Shown: one piece after another, positions 50,703-60,387 of the stretch
Numbering within the stretch: position 1 is the first letter of the stretch
How the letters are laid out: each line of letters starts with the position of its first letter
From: a virus
Length of the DNA: 64,000 nt
IMG/VR virus record: IMGVR_UViG_3300042691_029157
Coordinates: 1 to 64,000 of that record
Strand: one strand, 5' to 3'
The notes under the pieces: generated by a model
Databases searched by the model: none
The model's input: only the letters and a program-made list of their open reading frames with translations
What the model was told of the DNA's origin: nothing
Program-made: the position numbers and the translations under genes

Positions 50703-51953
50703 ATGAAAATTTTTATCCAAATTGCGTCTTATAGAGACCCACAATTAATCCCAACCATAGAGTCAGCCATTGAAAATGCAAAAAATCCAAAAAATTTAAG
50801 ATTTGGTATTGCTAGACAATTCAACCCAAATGATGGATTTGATGACCTTACAAAATATAAAAAAGATAAACGTTTTAGAATTATTGATATCCCTTATAAC
50901 GAATCACAAGGTGCTTGTTGGGCTAGAAATCTTATACAACAAGTCTATAAGAATGAAGAATATACTCTTCAGGTTGATTCTCATATGAGATTTGATAAGG
51001 ACTGGGACGAGACCTTAATTGGAATGATTACACAACTCCAAGAGAAAGGACATAAGAAACCTTTATTAACGGGTTATGTATCGTCTTTTGACCCTGATAA
51101 TGACCCTGCCGCAAGAATTAAAGAGCCTTGGAGAATGGCTTTTGATAGATTTATTCCTGAAGGTGCGGTTTTCTTTTTACCCGAGACAATCCCTGGATGG
51201 AAAAAAATGACCGAGCCAATCCCTGCGAGATTTTATTCCGCACATTTTTGTTTTACAGTAGGACAGTTCTCAAAAGAAGTTCAACACGACCCTGAATACT
51301 ATTTTCACGGAGAAGAAATTTCAATTGCGGCAAGAGCATATACACACGGATATGATTTATTTCACCCTCATAAAGTTGTTATTTGGCATGAGTATACCCG
51401 TAAAGGTAGAACAAAACAATGGGACGACGATAAAAAGTGGGTAGAAAGAAATAACAAGTGCCATTTAAAAAATCGTAAATTATTCTCGATGGATGGTGAA
51501 AAATATAATCCTGAAGAATTTGGTGTTTTTGGTTTTGGTACTGAAAGAACTTTAAGAGACTATGAAAAATATGCAGGATTACATTTTGGTAAACGAGCTG
51601 TTCAACAATGGACACTAGATAAAAAATATCCACCAAATCCAAATACGTTTAGTACTGAACAGGAATGGGAAGATAGTTTTGCAAGAATTTTCAAACATTG
51701 TATTGATTTAGGGTTTTCACAGGTACCTGAAAAAGATTATGAATTTTGGGTTGTTGCTTTCCACGATGAAAAAGATAATACTTTATACAGAAAAGACGCA
51801 GACATTAATGAAATTAATAACCTAATGCGTGACCCTGACGGGTATTGTAAATTGTGGAGAGACTTCCAAACTGCAGAACAACCAAAATATTGGGTTGTTT
51901 GGCCTTACTCTAAATCTAAAGGATGGTGTAACCGAATCACTGGGAATTTATAA
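50703..51953 (+). CDS. GlcNAc-transferase of the Skp1/GT60 type
   Basis: 416 residues. The start MKIFIQIASYRDPQLIPTIE, then AKNPKNLRFGIARQ, SQGACWARNLIQQ, YTLQVDSHMRFDKDWD (acidic VDSH motif, ~residues 96-99), FYSAHFCFTVGQF, PEYYFHGEEISIAARAYTHG and WHEYTRKGR match the family that includes Dictyostelium Skp1 GlcNAc-transferase (PF11397 as I recall). Bacterial members are mostly uncharacterised. In Dictyostelium the acceptor is hydroxyproline. Position right after the PT-rich fibre genes and a 2OG oxygenase suggests fibre glycosylation. Confidence 0.8.
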   Translation: MKIFIQIASYRDPQLIPTIESAIENAKNPKNLRFGIARQFNPNDGFDDLTKYKKDKRFRIIDIPYNESQGACWARNLIQQVYKNEEYTLQVDSHMRFDKDWDETLIGMITQLQEKGHKKPLLTGYVSSFDPDNDPAARIKEPWRMAFDRFIPEGAVFFLPETIPGWKKMTEPIPARFYSAHFCFTVGQFSKEVQHDPEYYFHGEEISIAARAYTHGYDLFHPHKVVIWHEYTRKGRTKQWDDDKKWVERNNKCHLKNRKLFSMDGEKYNPEEFGVFGFGTERTLRDYEKYAGLHFGKRAVQQWTLDKKYPPNPNTFSTEQEWEDSFARIFKHCIDLGFSQVPEKDYEFWVVAFHDEKDNTLYRKDADINEINNLMRDPDGYCKLWRDFQTAEQPKYWVVWPYSKSKGWCNRITGNL

Positions 51954-51958
51954 TTTTT

Positions 51959-54388
51959 ATGAAAATAGTTTTTTTAGCATTTACTAGTAAAAAATATGAT
52001 GGTAATCATATTAAAATATCTGACGCTTCATTAACAAGAAAAATGTCTTGTTTAGAGACATGGGTACCTAAAGTTGAGTCATTAGGTCACAAAGTTATTT
52101 TTTTTGATGGAGGTAATGATAAACTTACATACAACCCAGTAGACAAGATATTACATTGTGTTTCACCTGAGACTTACGACCATAATCCACCAATCCAAGG
52201 GCAGACTAAATCATTTATGTTTGAAAGATTAAAAGAAGCAATAGGATGGGTGTTGAAAAATGAGGAATTTGATTATATTTTTAGAATTGACGATGGGTCT
52301 TATGTGAATCATTATGTTTTAGATAATGTTTTAGAAGAATTAGGTAATGCTGATGTATTACGTAATAATTCAGGTGGTGGTGCTGGTCTATTCTTATCAA
52401 AAAGAGTATGTAGTGGGTTAGTGAATCATGAAAATTTAACAAACCAAACTATAGAAGATAAAGCTTTGTTTGAATTCATTAACAATGGAGATTTTGTTGT
52501 TAAAACGACAAATTTACTTTGTACTCAATATATTCTAGGTGAAAAATTTTTTACTATTCATTATACGAATGGTAAAAGACAATATTTTGTTGAGGATGTA
52601 TTGGACTACTATTACCAAAATATTCCGATGAAGCGAAAAGTAATTATTGACTCGGATGTTAATTTTTGGAATCACACCCCTGTAAAAACTTGGTATGGTG
52701 ATGGGGAATATACCGCTATGTGGTACGCCTACAATAAAGATAAATACAATTGGGAGTTCTATGGAAGACAAGTGAGGAGTAGTTATGATTTCAGAGGATT
52801 TTGTCCTTTTGGGAAAAACTCTATTCACACATTAGTTATTCCAAATGTTGACATTTTTAAAAACACTAACCCCAAATTAATTGATGAGTACATTAATTCA
52901 GTTCAGGAAGGTGGTAGGTTAATTGTCCAATTTGACGGGGAGGTTCAAAATAATTTTAATAATTTAAATTTAGAAACTACCGAAGTCGATGGGATAGACC
53001 TTAACGAAATAAGTGAGATGTTTGATTTTAAAGGTAAAAAATGGTTAGTCTTAGATAAAACCCCTAAAAAACAAAGTACGACAATATGTGCAGACACCAA
53101 TTTAAAAATTGGTGTTTGTCAATTTTATACTGATAACGTATTATATGGTAGGTATACTGAAGCTATTAATGAGAAATATTGTGAAGAAAATCATTATTAT
53201 TATTTTGTAGAAAAAAATACTGAAAAAATAAGAACTAAACTAGAGGGACGTGCCGCAACTTGGTATAAACCTAAACTAGTTTTAGAAATGTTAGAAAAAA
53301 ATCCTAATTTAGATTATGTTTTATTTTTAGATATTGATGCGATTTTCTGTAACAATTATCGACGTATTGAGGAATTTATTCATGGTAATTTTGAGGTATT
53401 GATGACCGAAGATTTTGGACCCTCAATCGTTAATGCTGGAGTATTCTTAGTTAAAAATTCAGATTTTGTTAAAAAATTTATGCGTGATTGGTGGGATGTT
53501 TGTGAAGAATATCCACATTATAAAAACGCACTTTGGCATGACCAAACCTGTTTAAAATATGTACGCGAAAGATTAGACGATAGAACTAAATTTAAAATCA
53601 TCCCTAATGGTGATTTAAATTCTAGAGATTACAATGAGAATAAATTTATATTCCATGCATTCTCATATGGTAATACCCCATACAGAACTATCGACGTTAT
53701 TTATCGAAATAAATTCAATATAAAAATAGATACATCAAAATTTATGTTAACACAATTAGCGGAAATTTATCCCACGGATAAACACCACGAACATGACTAC
53801 TTTAGTAAGATTTATGAAAAAACTTTTTCACCAATAAAAGACCAAATTAAAAAATTTGTAGAGATTGGTGTTTTAGACGGGAATTCATTAAAAGTTTGGT
53901 CCGATTACTTTGTTAATTCTGAAATTTTGGGTTTAGATAATAACCCAGAATCAATTAGACAATTTAATAACTTTGAAAGGATTAGTATAAAACTTTTGGA
54001 CCAGTCTAAAAAAGAAGAACTAATAAAGTTTTCAGAAGAAAATACTGACATTGATGTAATACTAGATGACGGGAGTCATAGGATGTACGACCAACAAATA
54101 ACTTTAGCAACTTTATTTAAATCAATTAAAAGTGGAGGTATATTTGTGATGGAAGATTTACATACTAGTATTGAAGCCCTGATGCCTGAAAAAGCTTGGT
54201 GTAATTGGGGAGACCCTAAAAAAACTACGACCTTACAAATGTTAGAAGAGTTTCAAAAAACAGGTAGAATTTTTTCTGATTATTTAACAGAATCTGAAAC
54301 AAAATATCTAGAAGAAAATATAAAAAGTTGTGAAATAGTTAAAGTAAGGCCTAATTGGAGTATTACTGCAATAATTGTTAAAAAATAA
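51959..54388 (+). CDS. three-domain glycosyltransferase/glycosyltransferase/methyltransferase fusion
   Basis: 809 residues. Domain one (~1-270) is GT-A-like with YIFRIDDGSYVNH (~residues 100-112). A linker region (~285-370) follows. Domain two (~375-600) resembles the GT34 (GMA12/MNN10) group: KIGVCQFYTDN, RAATWYKPKLVLEML, VLFLDIDAIF (D458-x-D460), VNAGVFLVKNSDF and LWHDQTCL. Domain three (~600-809) is a class I methyltransferase: VEIGVLDGNSLKVW (634-647) and VILDDGSH (D703-H707). One polypeptide may add two sugars and cap one by methylation. It starts 5 bases after the GT60-like gene. Confidence 0.8.
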   Translation: MKIVFLAFTSKKYDGNHIKISDASLTRKMSCLETWVPKVESLGHKVIFFDGGNDKLTYNPVDKILHCVSPETYDHNPPIQGQTKSFMFERLKEAIGWVLKNEEFDYIFRIDDGSYVNHYVLDNVLEELGNADVLRNNSGGGAGLFLSKRVCSGLVNHENLTNQTIEDKALFEFINNGDFVVKTTNLLCTQYILGEKFFTIHYTNGKRQYFVEDVLDYYYQNIPMKRKVIIDSDVNFWNHTPVKTWYGDGEYTAMWYAYNKDKYNWEFYGRQVRSSYDFRGFCPFGKNSIHTLVIPNVDIFKNTNPKLIDEYINSVQEGGRLIVQFDGEVQNNFNNLNLETTEVDGIDLNEISEMFDFKGKKWLVLDKTPKKQSTTICADTNLKIGVCQFYTDNVLYGRYTEAINEKYCEENHYYYFVEKNTEKIRTKLEGRAATWYKPKLVLEMLEKNPNLDYVLFLDIDAIFCNNYRRIEEFIHGNFEVLMTEDFGPSIVNAGVFLVKNSDFVKKFMRDWWDVCEEYPHYKNALWHDQTCLKYVRERLDDRTKFKIIPNGDLNSRDYNENKFIFHAFSYGNTPYRTIDVIYRNKFNIKIDTSKFMLTQLAEIYPTDKHHEHDYFSKIYEKTFSPIKDQIKKFVEIGVLDGNSLKVWSDYFVNSEILGLDNNPESIRQFNNFERISIKLLDQSKKEELIKFSEENTDIDVILDDGSHRMYDQQITLATLFKSIKSGGIFVMEDLHTSIEALMPEKAWCNWGDPKKTTTLQMLEEFQKTGRIFSDYLTESETKYLEENIKSCEIVKVRPNWSITAIIVKK

Positions 54389-54392
54389 AAAA

Positions 54393-55415
54393 ATGATAGA
54401 CAACTCTAAAATTTTTGTTGTTGCTCATTGTTACATGGTTAATGATTGGCAACTCAAACTTGAGGAGCAATTAAGAAAATTAGAATTGTTTGGGTTATAT
54501 GAGAAAGCTGACGATATTTTCATATATTTAACGGACGAAAAAAAAGAATACTCTAATATTGTTGAAACTCTTAAAATTAAATATGAAAAAATAAATTTTA
54601 TTCATGGGTTCAAAAATTATGGAGAAGGTGTATTAGCACTTAATCAAGTGTATGAACTATCTTTTAAATATGAGGACGCCAAAATTCTTTATTTCCACAC
54701 TAAAGGAGTATTTAATAAGTTCAAAAATTTTGTAAACTTTGAAATTGATGAACTTAAAATTGAATCAGAAAATTCTTGGGTTGAGATGCTTGAATATTTT
54801 TTAATTGAAAAATGGAAAATATGTCTTGAAAAATTAAACACTTACAACATTGTTGGTGTACATTGTCACAATTTTTGGTATTGGGGAAATTTTTGGTGGG
54901 TAAATGCATACTATATTAGAAATAACATCCCTTTTATGAATTTTTGGGGAGGTTCTAGGTGGCAGTGTGAAGCATGGTTAATGGAGTCTAATAAATTTAA
55001 AAACGACACAAAATACTATGAATTTTTTCATTTTTGTTATGACTCACACTACTCAATAATACCAAAATATTTTTACGATGGAACTGATTTATCAAACTTA
55101 AAAATTGAGTTGGTTAGTTCTGAATATGGATATTTTAATGAACAACGGGATGAAGGACGCAGTCTTCATAGCCAAGAAAAAATTACAATAGATGTTACAA
55201 ACATTGTAGAGGAACAACTTAAAAAAAATAATTATAAAAAATTAAACTTATCAAATAACGGATTTGTTGATTATGACCAGTTCTTTAAAACAGATATTGC
55301 AAAAGAACTACCAAAAAAATGGAGAACTTATTTTAAAACAAATATTGACCCAGAAAAAACTTATGTTGTATCGTCTTTTGAGGGTTTTTATTTAAATTTA
55401 GGAAATACAAAATAA
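54393..55415 (+). CDS. glycosyltransferase-like protein (YFHTKG family)
   Basis: 340 residues from ATG 54393; an in-frame TTG at 54375 lies inside the upstream gene and is rejected. Segments FVVAHCYMVNDWQLKLEE, ILYFHTKGVFNKFKN, NIVGVHCHNFWYWGNFWWVNA and FMNFWGGSRWQCEAWLM belong to a group of bacterial and viral sugar transferases of rhamnan-synthesis type in my memory. The C-terminal ~80 residues are extra. No metal-site DxD is obvious, and the donor and acceptor are unknown. Confidence 0.6.
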   Translation: MIDNSKIFVVAHCYMVNDWQLKLEEQLRKLELFGLYEKADDIFIYLTDEKKEYSNIVETLKIKYEKINFIHGFKNYGEGVLALNQVYELSFKYEDAKILYFHTKGVFNKFKNFVNFEIDELKIESENSWVEMLEYFLIEKWKICLEKLNTYNIVGVHCHNFWYWGNFWWVNAYYIRNNIPFMNFWGGSRWQCEAWLMESNKFKNDTKYYEFFHFCYDSHYSIIPKYFYDGTDLSNLKIELVSSEYGYFNEQRDEGRSLHSQEKITIDVTNIVEEQLKKNNYKKLNLSNNGFVDYDQFFKTDIAKELPKKWRTYFKTNIDPEKTYVVSSFEGFYLNLGNTK

Positions 55416-55422
55416 TTTAATT

Positions 55423-57099
55423 ATGAATAGTAAAGTTACAATTGTCACCGGATTGTGGGACTTAGGTAGGGAAAACTTAAATGGATGGGCACAACGTAGT
55501 TTTGATACGTATAAACAAAAATTTTTTGAATTACTAGAAACTGATGCAAATCTATGTATTTGGATTCCAAGGTCACTAGAGTCTGAGGTTTGGAAAATAC
55601 GTAAGAGACATAACACCGTTGTTTATTTCAAAGAGCTAGAGGATTTTAAAACGTGGTTTCCATTTTTTAATGAATTACAAAAAATTAGAACAAATCCTGA
55701 ATGGTTTAATTTTGCAGGGTGGTTAAAAGATTCCCCACAAGCGGGATTAGAATTTTACAATCCTATGATGATGTGTAAAATGTTTATGGTTAATGATACG
55801 GCTATACTTAATCCATTTAGAAGTGAATATTTTTATTGGATTGATGGTGGGATAACGTCAACTGTTAATCCTGGTTATTTTACAACAGATAAAGTTTTTG
55901 ATAGGTTACCAGAATATACACAATTTGTAGATAAATTTACTTTTATCAGTTATCCATACACTGCAAATGATGAAATTCACGGATTTGAAAGAAAAAAAAT
56001 GGCTCAATATTGTAATACTACTTTTGTTGAGTATGTGTGTCGAGGTGGTTTTTTTGGGGGTAGTAAAGAACAAGTACATGAAATAAACAATTATTATTAT
56101 AATGTACTTTATAGAACAATAAATGAAGGTCTTATGGGTGCGGACGAGTGTTTATTCACCATCCTTGCCCACAATTACCCAAATCAAATACATCGTTATG
56201 AAATTACTGGTAATGGATTAGTTTGGCCATTTTTTGAAAACTTAAAAACTTTTGACCCTAAAACACAAGTTAAGACTGATTTAAATATTAAAAAATGTTC
56301 CTTATATGTTTTAACATTTAATAGTCCAAACCAATTTAAAACATTAATTAAATCTATGGAGGTCTACGACGAGGACTTCCTAAAACTTCCAAAAAAATAT
56401 TTGATTAATAATTCAACAAACTCTGAAACTTATATGGAATATGATAATCTATGTAAGGAATATGGTTTTACTCATTATAAACCCCATACAAATTTAGGAA
56501 TATGTGGTGGTAGACAATATATTGCGGAACATTTTGATGAGAGTGATTCCGATTTTATGATGTTTTTTGAGGATGATATGTTTTTCTATTCAGGTCCCGA
56601 TGTAAATTGTAAGAATGGGTTTGTTAGAAAAATAGATAGACTTTATACAAAAAGTCTTTTGATAACCAAAGAAAATAGTTTTGATTTTCTTAAATTGAAT
56701 TTCACGGAATTCTTCGGAGACAATTCAACACAATGGAGTTGGTATAACGTACCTCAGAATGTTAGACAAAAATATTTTCCTGAGAATGATAAGTTACCAC
56801 AACAAGGATTAGACCCTAACGCCCCCAAAACAAAATATGATAAAATAATGTCATATAAAGGTGTTCCATATGCAACAGGGGAAGTTTATTATTGTAATTG
56901 GCCACAGGTTATGACCAAAGAAGGTAGTCGTAAAGTATTTTTAAATACTAAATGGGCTCACCCTCACGAACAAACTTGGATGTCTCACGTTTACCAAATG
57001 ACCAAAGAAAATTTGATTAATGCTGGAATTTTATTAGCAACACCTACTGAACACAATAGATTTGACCACTATGACAAAGAATTAAGAAAAGAATCTTAA
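55423..57099 (+). CDS. HtrL/YibB-like plus GT2-like two-domain protein
   Basis: 558 residues. Residues ~1-285 (VTIVTGLWDLGRENLNG ... YNPMMMCKMFMVND ... YFYWIDGGITS ... FGGSKEQVHEINNYYYNVL ... GADECLFTILAHNYP) follow the HtrL/YibB family, putative transferases. Residues ~298-558 are GT2-like: CSLYVLTFNSPNQFKTLIKSM, YLINNSTNSETY, NLGICGGRQYIAEHFDE and the acidic motif FFEDDMFFY (E383-D385). It is the last glycosylation gene of the plus block. Confidence 0.7.
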   Translation: MNSKVTIVTGLWDLGRENLNGWAQRSFDTYKQKFFELLETDANLCIWIPRSLESEVWKIRKRHNTVVYFKELEDFKTWFPFFNELQKIRTNPEWFNFAGWLKDSPQAGLEFYNPMMMCKMFMVNDTAILNPFRSEYFYWIDGGITSTVNPGYFTTDKVFDRLPEYTQFVDKFTFISYPYTANDEIHGFERKKMAQYCNTTFVEYVCRGGFFGGSKEQVHEINNYYYNVLYRTINEGLMGADECLFTILAHNYPNQIHRYEITGNGLVWPFFENLKTFDPKTQVKTDLNIKKCSLYVLTFNSPNQFKTLIKSMEVYDEDFLKLPKKYLINNSTNSETYMEYDNLCKEYGFTHYKPHTNLGICGGRQYIAEHFDESDSDFMMFFEDDMFFYSGPDVNCKNGFVRKIDRLYTKSLLITKENSFDFLKLNFTEFFGDNSTQWSWYNVPQNVRQKYFPENDKLPQQGLDPNAPKTKYDKIMSYKGVPYATGEVYYCNWPQVMTKEGSRKVFLNTKWAHPHEQTWMSHVYQMTKENLINAGILLATPTEHNRFDHYDKELRKES

Positions 57100-57112
57100 T
57101 TGAATATCGTAG

Positions 57113-57119
57113 TATTTAT
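57113..57119 (+). promoter_or_regulatory. TATTTAT element just before a virion-type gene
   Basis: AGTATTTATT ends 4 bases before the ATG at 57124 and overlaps no coding sequence of the upstream gene, which stops at 57099. The distance would give a leaderless RNA, so either such RNAs are used or this copy is inactive. Confidence 0.35.
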
Positions 57120-57123
57120 TGTT

Positions 57124-57504
57124 ATGGAATTTTATATTAAAAAGGGTGCGACTCTTCCATTACTTAAAATGCAAGTAGTTAAGGATGGAAGAAGTGACTA
57201 TCATAATTTTATGGATTTAATTGAGACATCAACTATTCTATTTTCTATGGTTGATACTGAAACAGGTATTCCTAAATTCCTATCCAAACAAGGAGGATTT
57301 GTATCTAAAAATTTCTTAAATGAAACAACCCCAACAGAGTTTTATATCTATTATAAATTCTCTGAAAAGGATACAAATAAACCTGGAAGGTATGAAGGTC
57401 AATTTTTATTGAGAAATGAACAAGGTAACCTAATAGTCCCAATACGAGAAAAACTATATATTAACGTACAAGATAGTTTTATTTCCGACAAAGCTTGTTG
57501 TTAA
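57124..57504 (+). CDS. small virion-type protein
   Basis: 126 residues from ATG 57124; an in-frame TTG at 57100 directly after the previous stop is a weaker choice. Beta-rich with FYIKKGATLPLLKMQVVKDGRSDYHNF, FSMVDTETGIPKF and YKFSEKDTNKPGRYEGQFLL. This resembles the small beta-sandwich N-domains (BppU-type) used for baseplate and receptor-binding assemblies; the match is by pattern only. It ends in CC. It closes the plus-strand fibre block, before the polymerase promoter. Confidence 0.6.
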   Translation: MEFYIKKGATLPLLKMQVVKDGRSDYHNFMDLIETSTILFSMVDTETGIPKFLSKQGGFVSKNFLNETTPTEFYIYYKFSEKDTNKPGRYEGQFLLRNEQGNLIVPIREKLYINVQDSFISDKACC

Positions 57505-57535
57505 TTTGATAAATTAATATTTTTGTTTATATTTG
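57505..57535 (+). promoter_or_regulatory. Bacteroidota-type promoter for DNA polymerase
   Basis: TTTG (57505-57508) is followed after exactly 19 bases by TATATTTG (57528-57535), a full match to the -33/-7 promoter of Bacteroidota sigma factors. Transcription would begin near 57542, ~50 bases before the polymerase ATG at 57592. Confidence 0.8.
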
Positions 57536-57548
57536 CATGTAAGGTAAA

Positions 57549-57568
57549 TTCCGACCTATAATTCGGAA
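57549..57568 (+). promoter_or_regulatory. 5' leader hairpin of the polymerase mRNA
   Basis: TTCCGA (57549-57554) and TCGGAA (57563-57568) form a 6-bp stem around the loop CCTATAAT in the predicted 50-base leader. The ATG is 23 bases downstream. T4-type polymerases bind a leader hairpin in their own mRNA to repress translation; this could be an analogue, but the stem does not overlap the start codon. Confidence 0.5.
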
Positions 57569-57591
57569 GCAAATAGACCAAATTTTAATTT

Positions 57592-60387
57592 ATGATAACA
57601 AATGAAGAAATTGAGAATTTCCTACAAGGAAATGACGATGAAAAGTACATCATCGGAGTAGAATACGATTACGTCAAAGATTGTATTTGGAAAATAATTG
57701 AAGACCCAATTCATGGAAAACTTATTAAAAAAGATACATTCATCCCATTTGCCTGGGTGGGTGATTTACGTGGACTAAACTTTTATCAATCATCAAAGGC
57801 GTTGCAAAAAGAAGCAATGACAAAACATAAAATTGTCATTGAAAAATTACGAACTGATGGTAATGATAGACTAGAGAGAGGATTAACTTTTATGGTTAAA
57901 TCATTAAACGGATATCGTTCACTAATCCAATTTTTTAGAGAGGGGGGTGTTGACCCTTGGGGTGAAAAAACTAAAAGTTTAGTTTTGATTTTACCACCTG
58001 TTGAACAATTCTTAGTCACAAAAGAGAAACGATTGTTTAAGGGGTTTGACGATTACAATAGTATCACGAGGTTTGTATTTGACTTAGAGACGACCGCATT
58101 AGAACCAAAGGATGGTCGTATTTTTATGATAGGGATGAAAACCAATAAAGGTTTTAGTCAGGTAATTGAGTGCTCAACTGAAGAACAGGAAAGAGAAGGT
58201 ATTATCAAATTTTTCAACACAATAGATGAACTCAAACCAAGTATTATCGCATCTTACAACGGATTCAACTTTGACTGGTTTTGGATATTTGAAAGAGCCA
58301 AAGCGTTAAAGTTGGATATTAAGAAAATAGCAAAAACCCTCAATCCAATGAACCCAATCAAACAATCTGAAAGTATGTTGAAGTTGGCAAACGAGGTCGA
58401 AAGGTTTAACCAAACTTCAATGTGGGGTTATAATGTTGTGGATACATTACATGCTGTTAGACGAGCTCAAGCAATTAACTCATCTATTAAATCAGCAGGT
58501 TTGAAGTATATCACTCAATATATTAAAGCTGAGGCACCTGACCGTGTATACATTGACCATACAGATATCGGTCCGTTCTACGCGAAGAAAGAAGCGTTTT
58601 GGTTGAACATCCAAAATGGTAAATATAAGAAAGTGGGGATTGACCCCACAATTGACGAAGCGTGTTCAAAACATTCAAACGTATATATTAAAACAACAGG
58701 TGATGATTTGGTTGAGAGATATCTTGACGATGACTTGGAAGAAACTCTGACAGTTGACGAAGAATTCAATCAGGGTTCATTCCTACTTGCGTCTTTGGTT
58801 CCAACAACATATGAAAGGGTCTCAACTATGGGAACCGCTACGTTATGGGAAATTCAAATGAGAGCATGGTCTTATAAACATAAGTTAGCAATCCCTGCTA
58901 AGAATGAAAAGACAGAATTTGTTGGAGGGTTGTCACGACTACTAAAGGTTGGTTTTTCAACCGATGTATTGAAACTTGACTTCTCGTCACTTTATCCTTC
59001 CATTCAGTTGGTTCATGACGTATTCCCAACCTGCGATATTACAGGTGCGATGAAAGGAATGTTAAATTACTTCCGTAACACCCGTATCAAGTATAAAAAC
59101 TTAGCTAAGGAATATCAGGATATTGACAAAAAACAAGCAACATCTTATGACCGCAAACAATTACCGATTAAGATTTTCATTAACTCAATGTTTGGAGCGT
59201 TATCCGCACCACAAGTATACCACTGGGGTGATATGTATATGGGTGAACAGATTACTTGTACAGGACGACAATACTTACGTCAGATGTTACGTTTCTTTAT
59301 GAAACGAGGTTATACTCCTCTTGTATGTGATACGGATGGTATGAACTTCTCGTTACCTGAAGGTGGTGTGGACGATAGAGTGTATATCGGTAAGGGTAAC
59401 AATTGGTTAGTTAAAGAAGGTAAGGAATATAAAGGTTATGATGCGGATGTTGCCGAGTTTAACGATATGTTTATGAAAGGTGCTATGGGTCTTGATTGTG
59501 ATGGGACTTGGAAATCCTGTATGAACATTGCTCGTAAGAACTACGCAACAATGGAACACAACGGAAAGATTAAACTTACAGGTAATTCCATCAAAAGTAA
59601 GAAACTACCTTTATATATTGAAGATTTCTTGGACAAAGGAATTAAAATGTTGTTAGAAGGTAATGGTCAAGATTTTGTTGAGTGGTATTATGAATACTTG
59701 GAAAATATTTATAATAAACAAATTCCACTTATGAAAATCGCACAAAGAGCAAAGGTTAAGTTGTCTATGGATGATTATCGTAAACGTTCAAAAGAAAAGA
59801 CTAAAGCTGGTAATGAGATGTCTAGAATGGCACATATGGAATTGGCTATAAGAGATAAAATTGCCGTTAGTTTGGGTGAGGTTATTCTTTATGTTAATAA
59901 TGGTGTTAAGGCTTCTCATGGGGATGTTCAGAAAGTAAATAAACCAAAAAAAGGTTGGTCAGATGAAACCAAAGAACAATACCTAAAAGAATTTGGTAAA
60001 ATACTCGATGATAGTATTGATTCAATCATTCAGCTTAATTGTTATCGTTTGAATCCAACAGAAGTAGAAAATAATCCAAGTTTATTAGGTGAATACAATG
60101 TACCAAGAGCTATAGTAACGTTTAACAAACGTATTGAACCATTGTTGATTGTATTTGGTGAAGAAGTTAGAAATAACTTAATTGTTGATGACCCAAGTAA
60201 AAGAGGTATCTTTACAAAGGAACAATGTAAATTAATAAATGGGGTTCCATTTGAACCCGAAGACCAAGATAGTATTGATGATTTATTAACAATAACCGAA
60301 CAAGAAAAAATATATTGGGAAAAACGAGGAATTGACCCTGAATATATCTATGAGTTAGCTGAAGAAGGGTGGGAAGAAATGGTCTAA
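57592..60387 (+). CDS. family B DNA polymerase (T4 gp43-like)
   Basis: 931 residues. Proofreading exonuclease motifs are FDLETTALEPKDG (D164, E166), NGFNFDWFW (D228) and a later ExoIII-type acid. Polymerase motif A is KLDFSSLYPSI (D463), motif B is QLPIKIFINSMFGALSAP (~residues 525-542), and motif C is VCDTDGMNF (D580, D582), with Gly in place of the usual Ser. The length is close to T4 gp43 (898). It replicates the phage genome. Expressed from a host-type promoter, consistent with early synthesis. The stop overlaps the convergent small gene by 4 bases. Confidence 0.95.
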   Translation: MITNEEIENFLQGNDDEKYIIGVEYDYVKDCIWKIIEDPIHGKLIKKDTFIPFAWVGDLRGLNFYQSSKALQKEAMTKHKIVIEKLRTDGNDRLERGLTFMVKSLNGYRSLIQFFREGGVDPWGEKTKSLVLILPPVEQFLVTKEKRLFKGFDDYNSITRFVFDLETTALEPKDGRIFMIGMKTNKGFSQVIECSTEEQEREGIIKFFNTIDELKPSIIASYNGFNFDWFWIFERAKALKLDIKKIAKTLNPMNPIKQSESMLKLANEVERFNQTSMWGYNVVDTLHAVRRAQAINSSIKSAGLKYITQYIKAEAPDRVYIDHTDIGPFYAKKEAFWLNIQNGKYKKVGIDPTIDEACSKHSNVYIKTTGDDLVERYLDDDLEETLTVDEEFNQGSFLLASLVPTTYERVSTMGTATLWEIQMRAWSYKHKLAIPAKNEKTEFVGGLSRLLKVGFSTDVLKLDFSSLYPSIQLVHDVFPTCDITGAMKGMLNYFRNTRIKYKNLAKEYQDIDKKQATSYDRKQLPIKIFINSMFGALSAPQVYHWGDMYMGEQITCTGRQYLRQMLRFFMKRGYTPLVCDTDGMNFSLPEGGVDDRVYIGKGNNWLVKEGKEYKGYDADVAEFNDMFMKGAMGLDCDGTWKSCMNIARKNYATMEHNGKIKLTGNSIKSKKLPLYIEDFLDKGIKMLLEGNGQDFVEWYYEYLENIYNKQIPLMKIAQRAKVKLSMDDYRKRSKEKTKAGNEMSRMAHMELAIRDKIAVSLGEVILYVNNGVKASHGDVQKVNKPKKGWSDETKEQYLKEFGKILDDSIDSIIQLNCYRLNPTEVENNPSLLGEYNVPRAIVTFNKRIEPLLIVFGEEVRNNLIVDDPSKRGIFTKEQCKLINGVPFEPEDQDSIDDLLTITEQEKIYWEKRGIDPEYIYELAEEGWEEMV

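Noticed and set aside
54375-54392. TTG start for the glycosyltransferase-like gene
   Set aside because: It lies within the upstream coding region; ATG 54393 is close by and follows an A-rich stretch like other starts here.
57100-57123. TTG start for the small virion-type gene
   Set aside because: ATG 57124 begins a normal-looking protein (MEFYIKKG), while the eight extra residues look unrelated.
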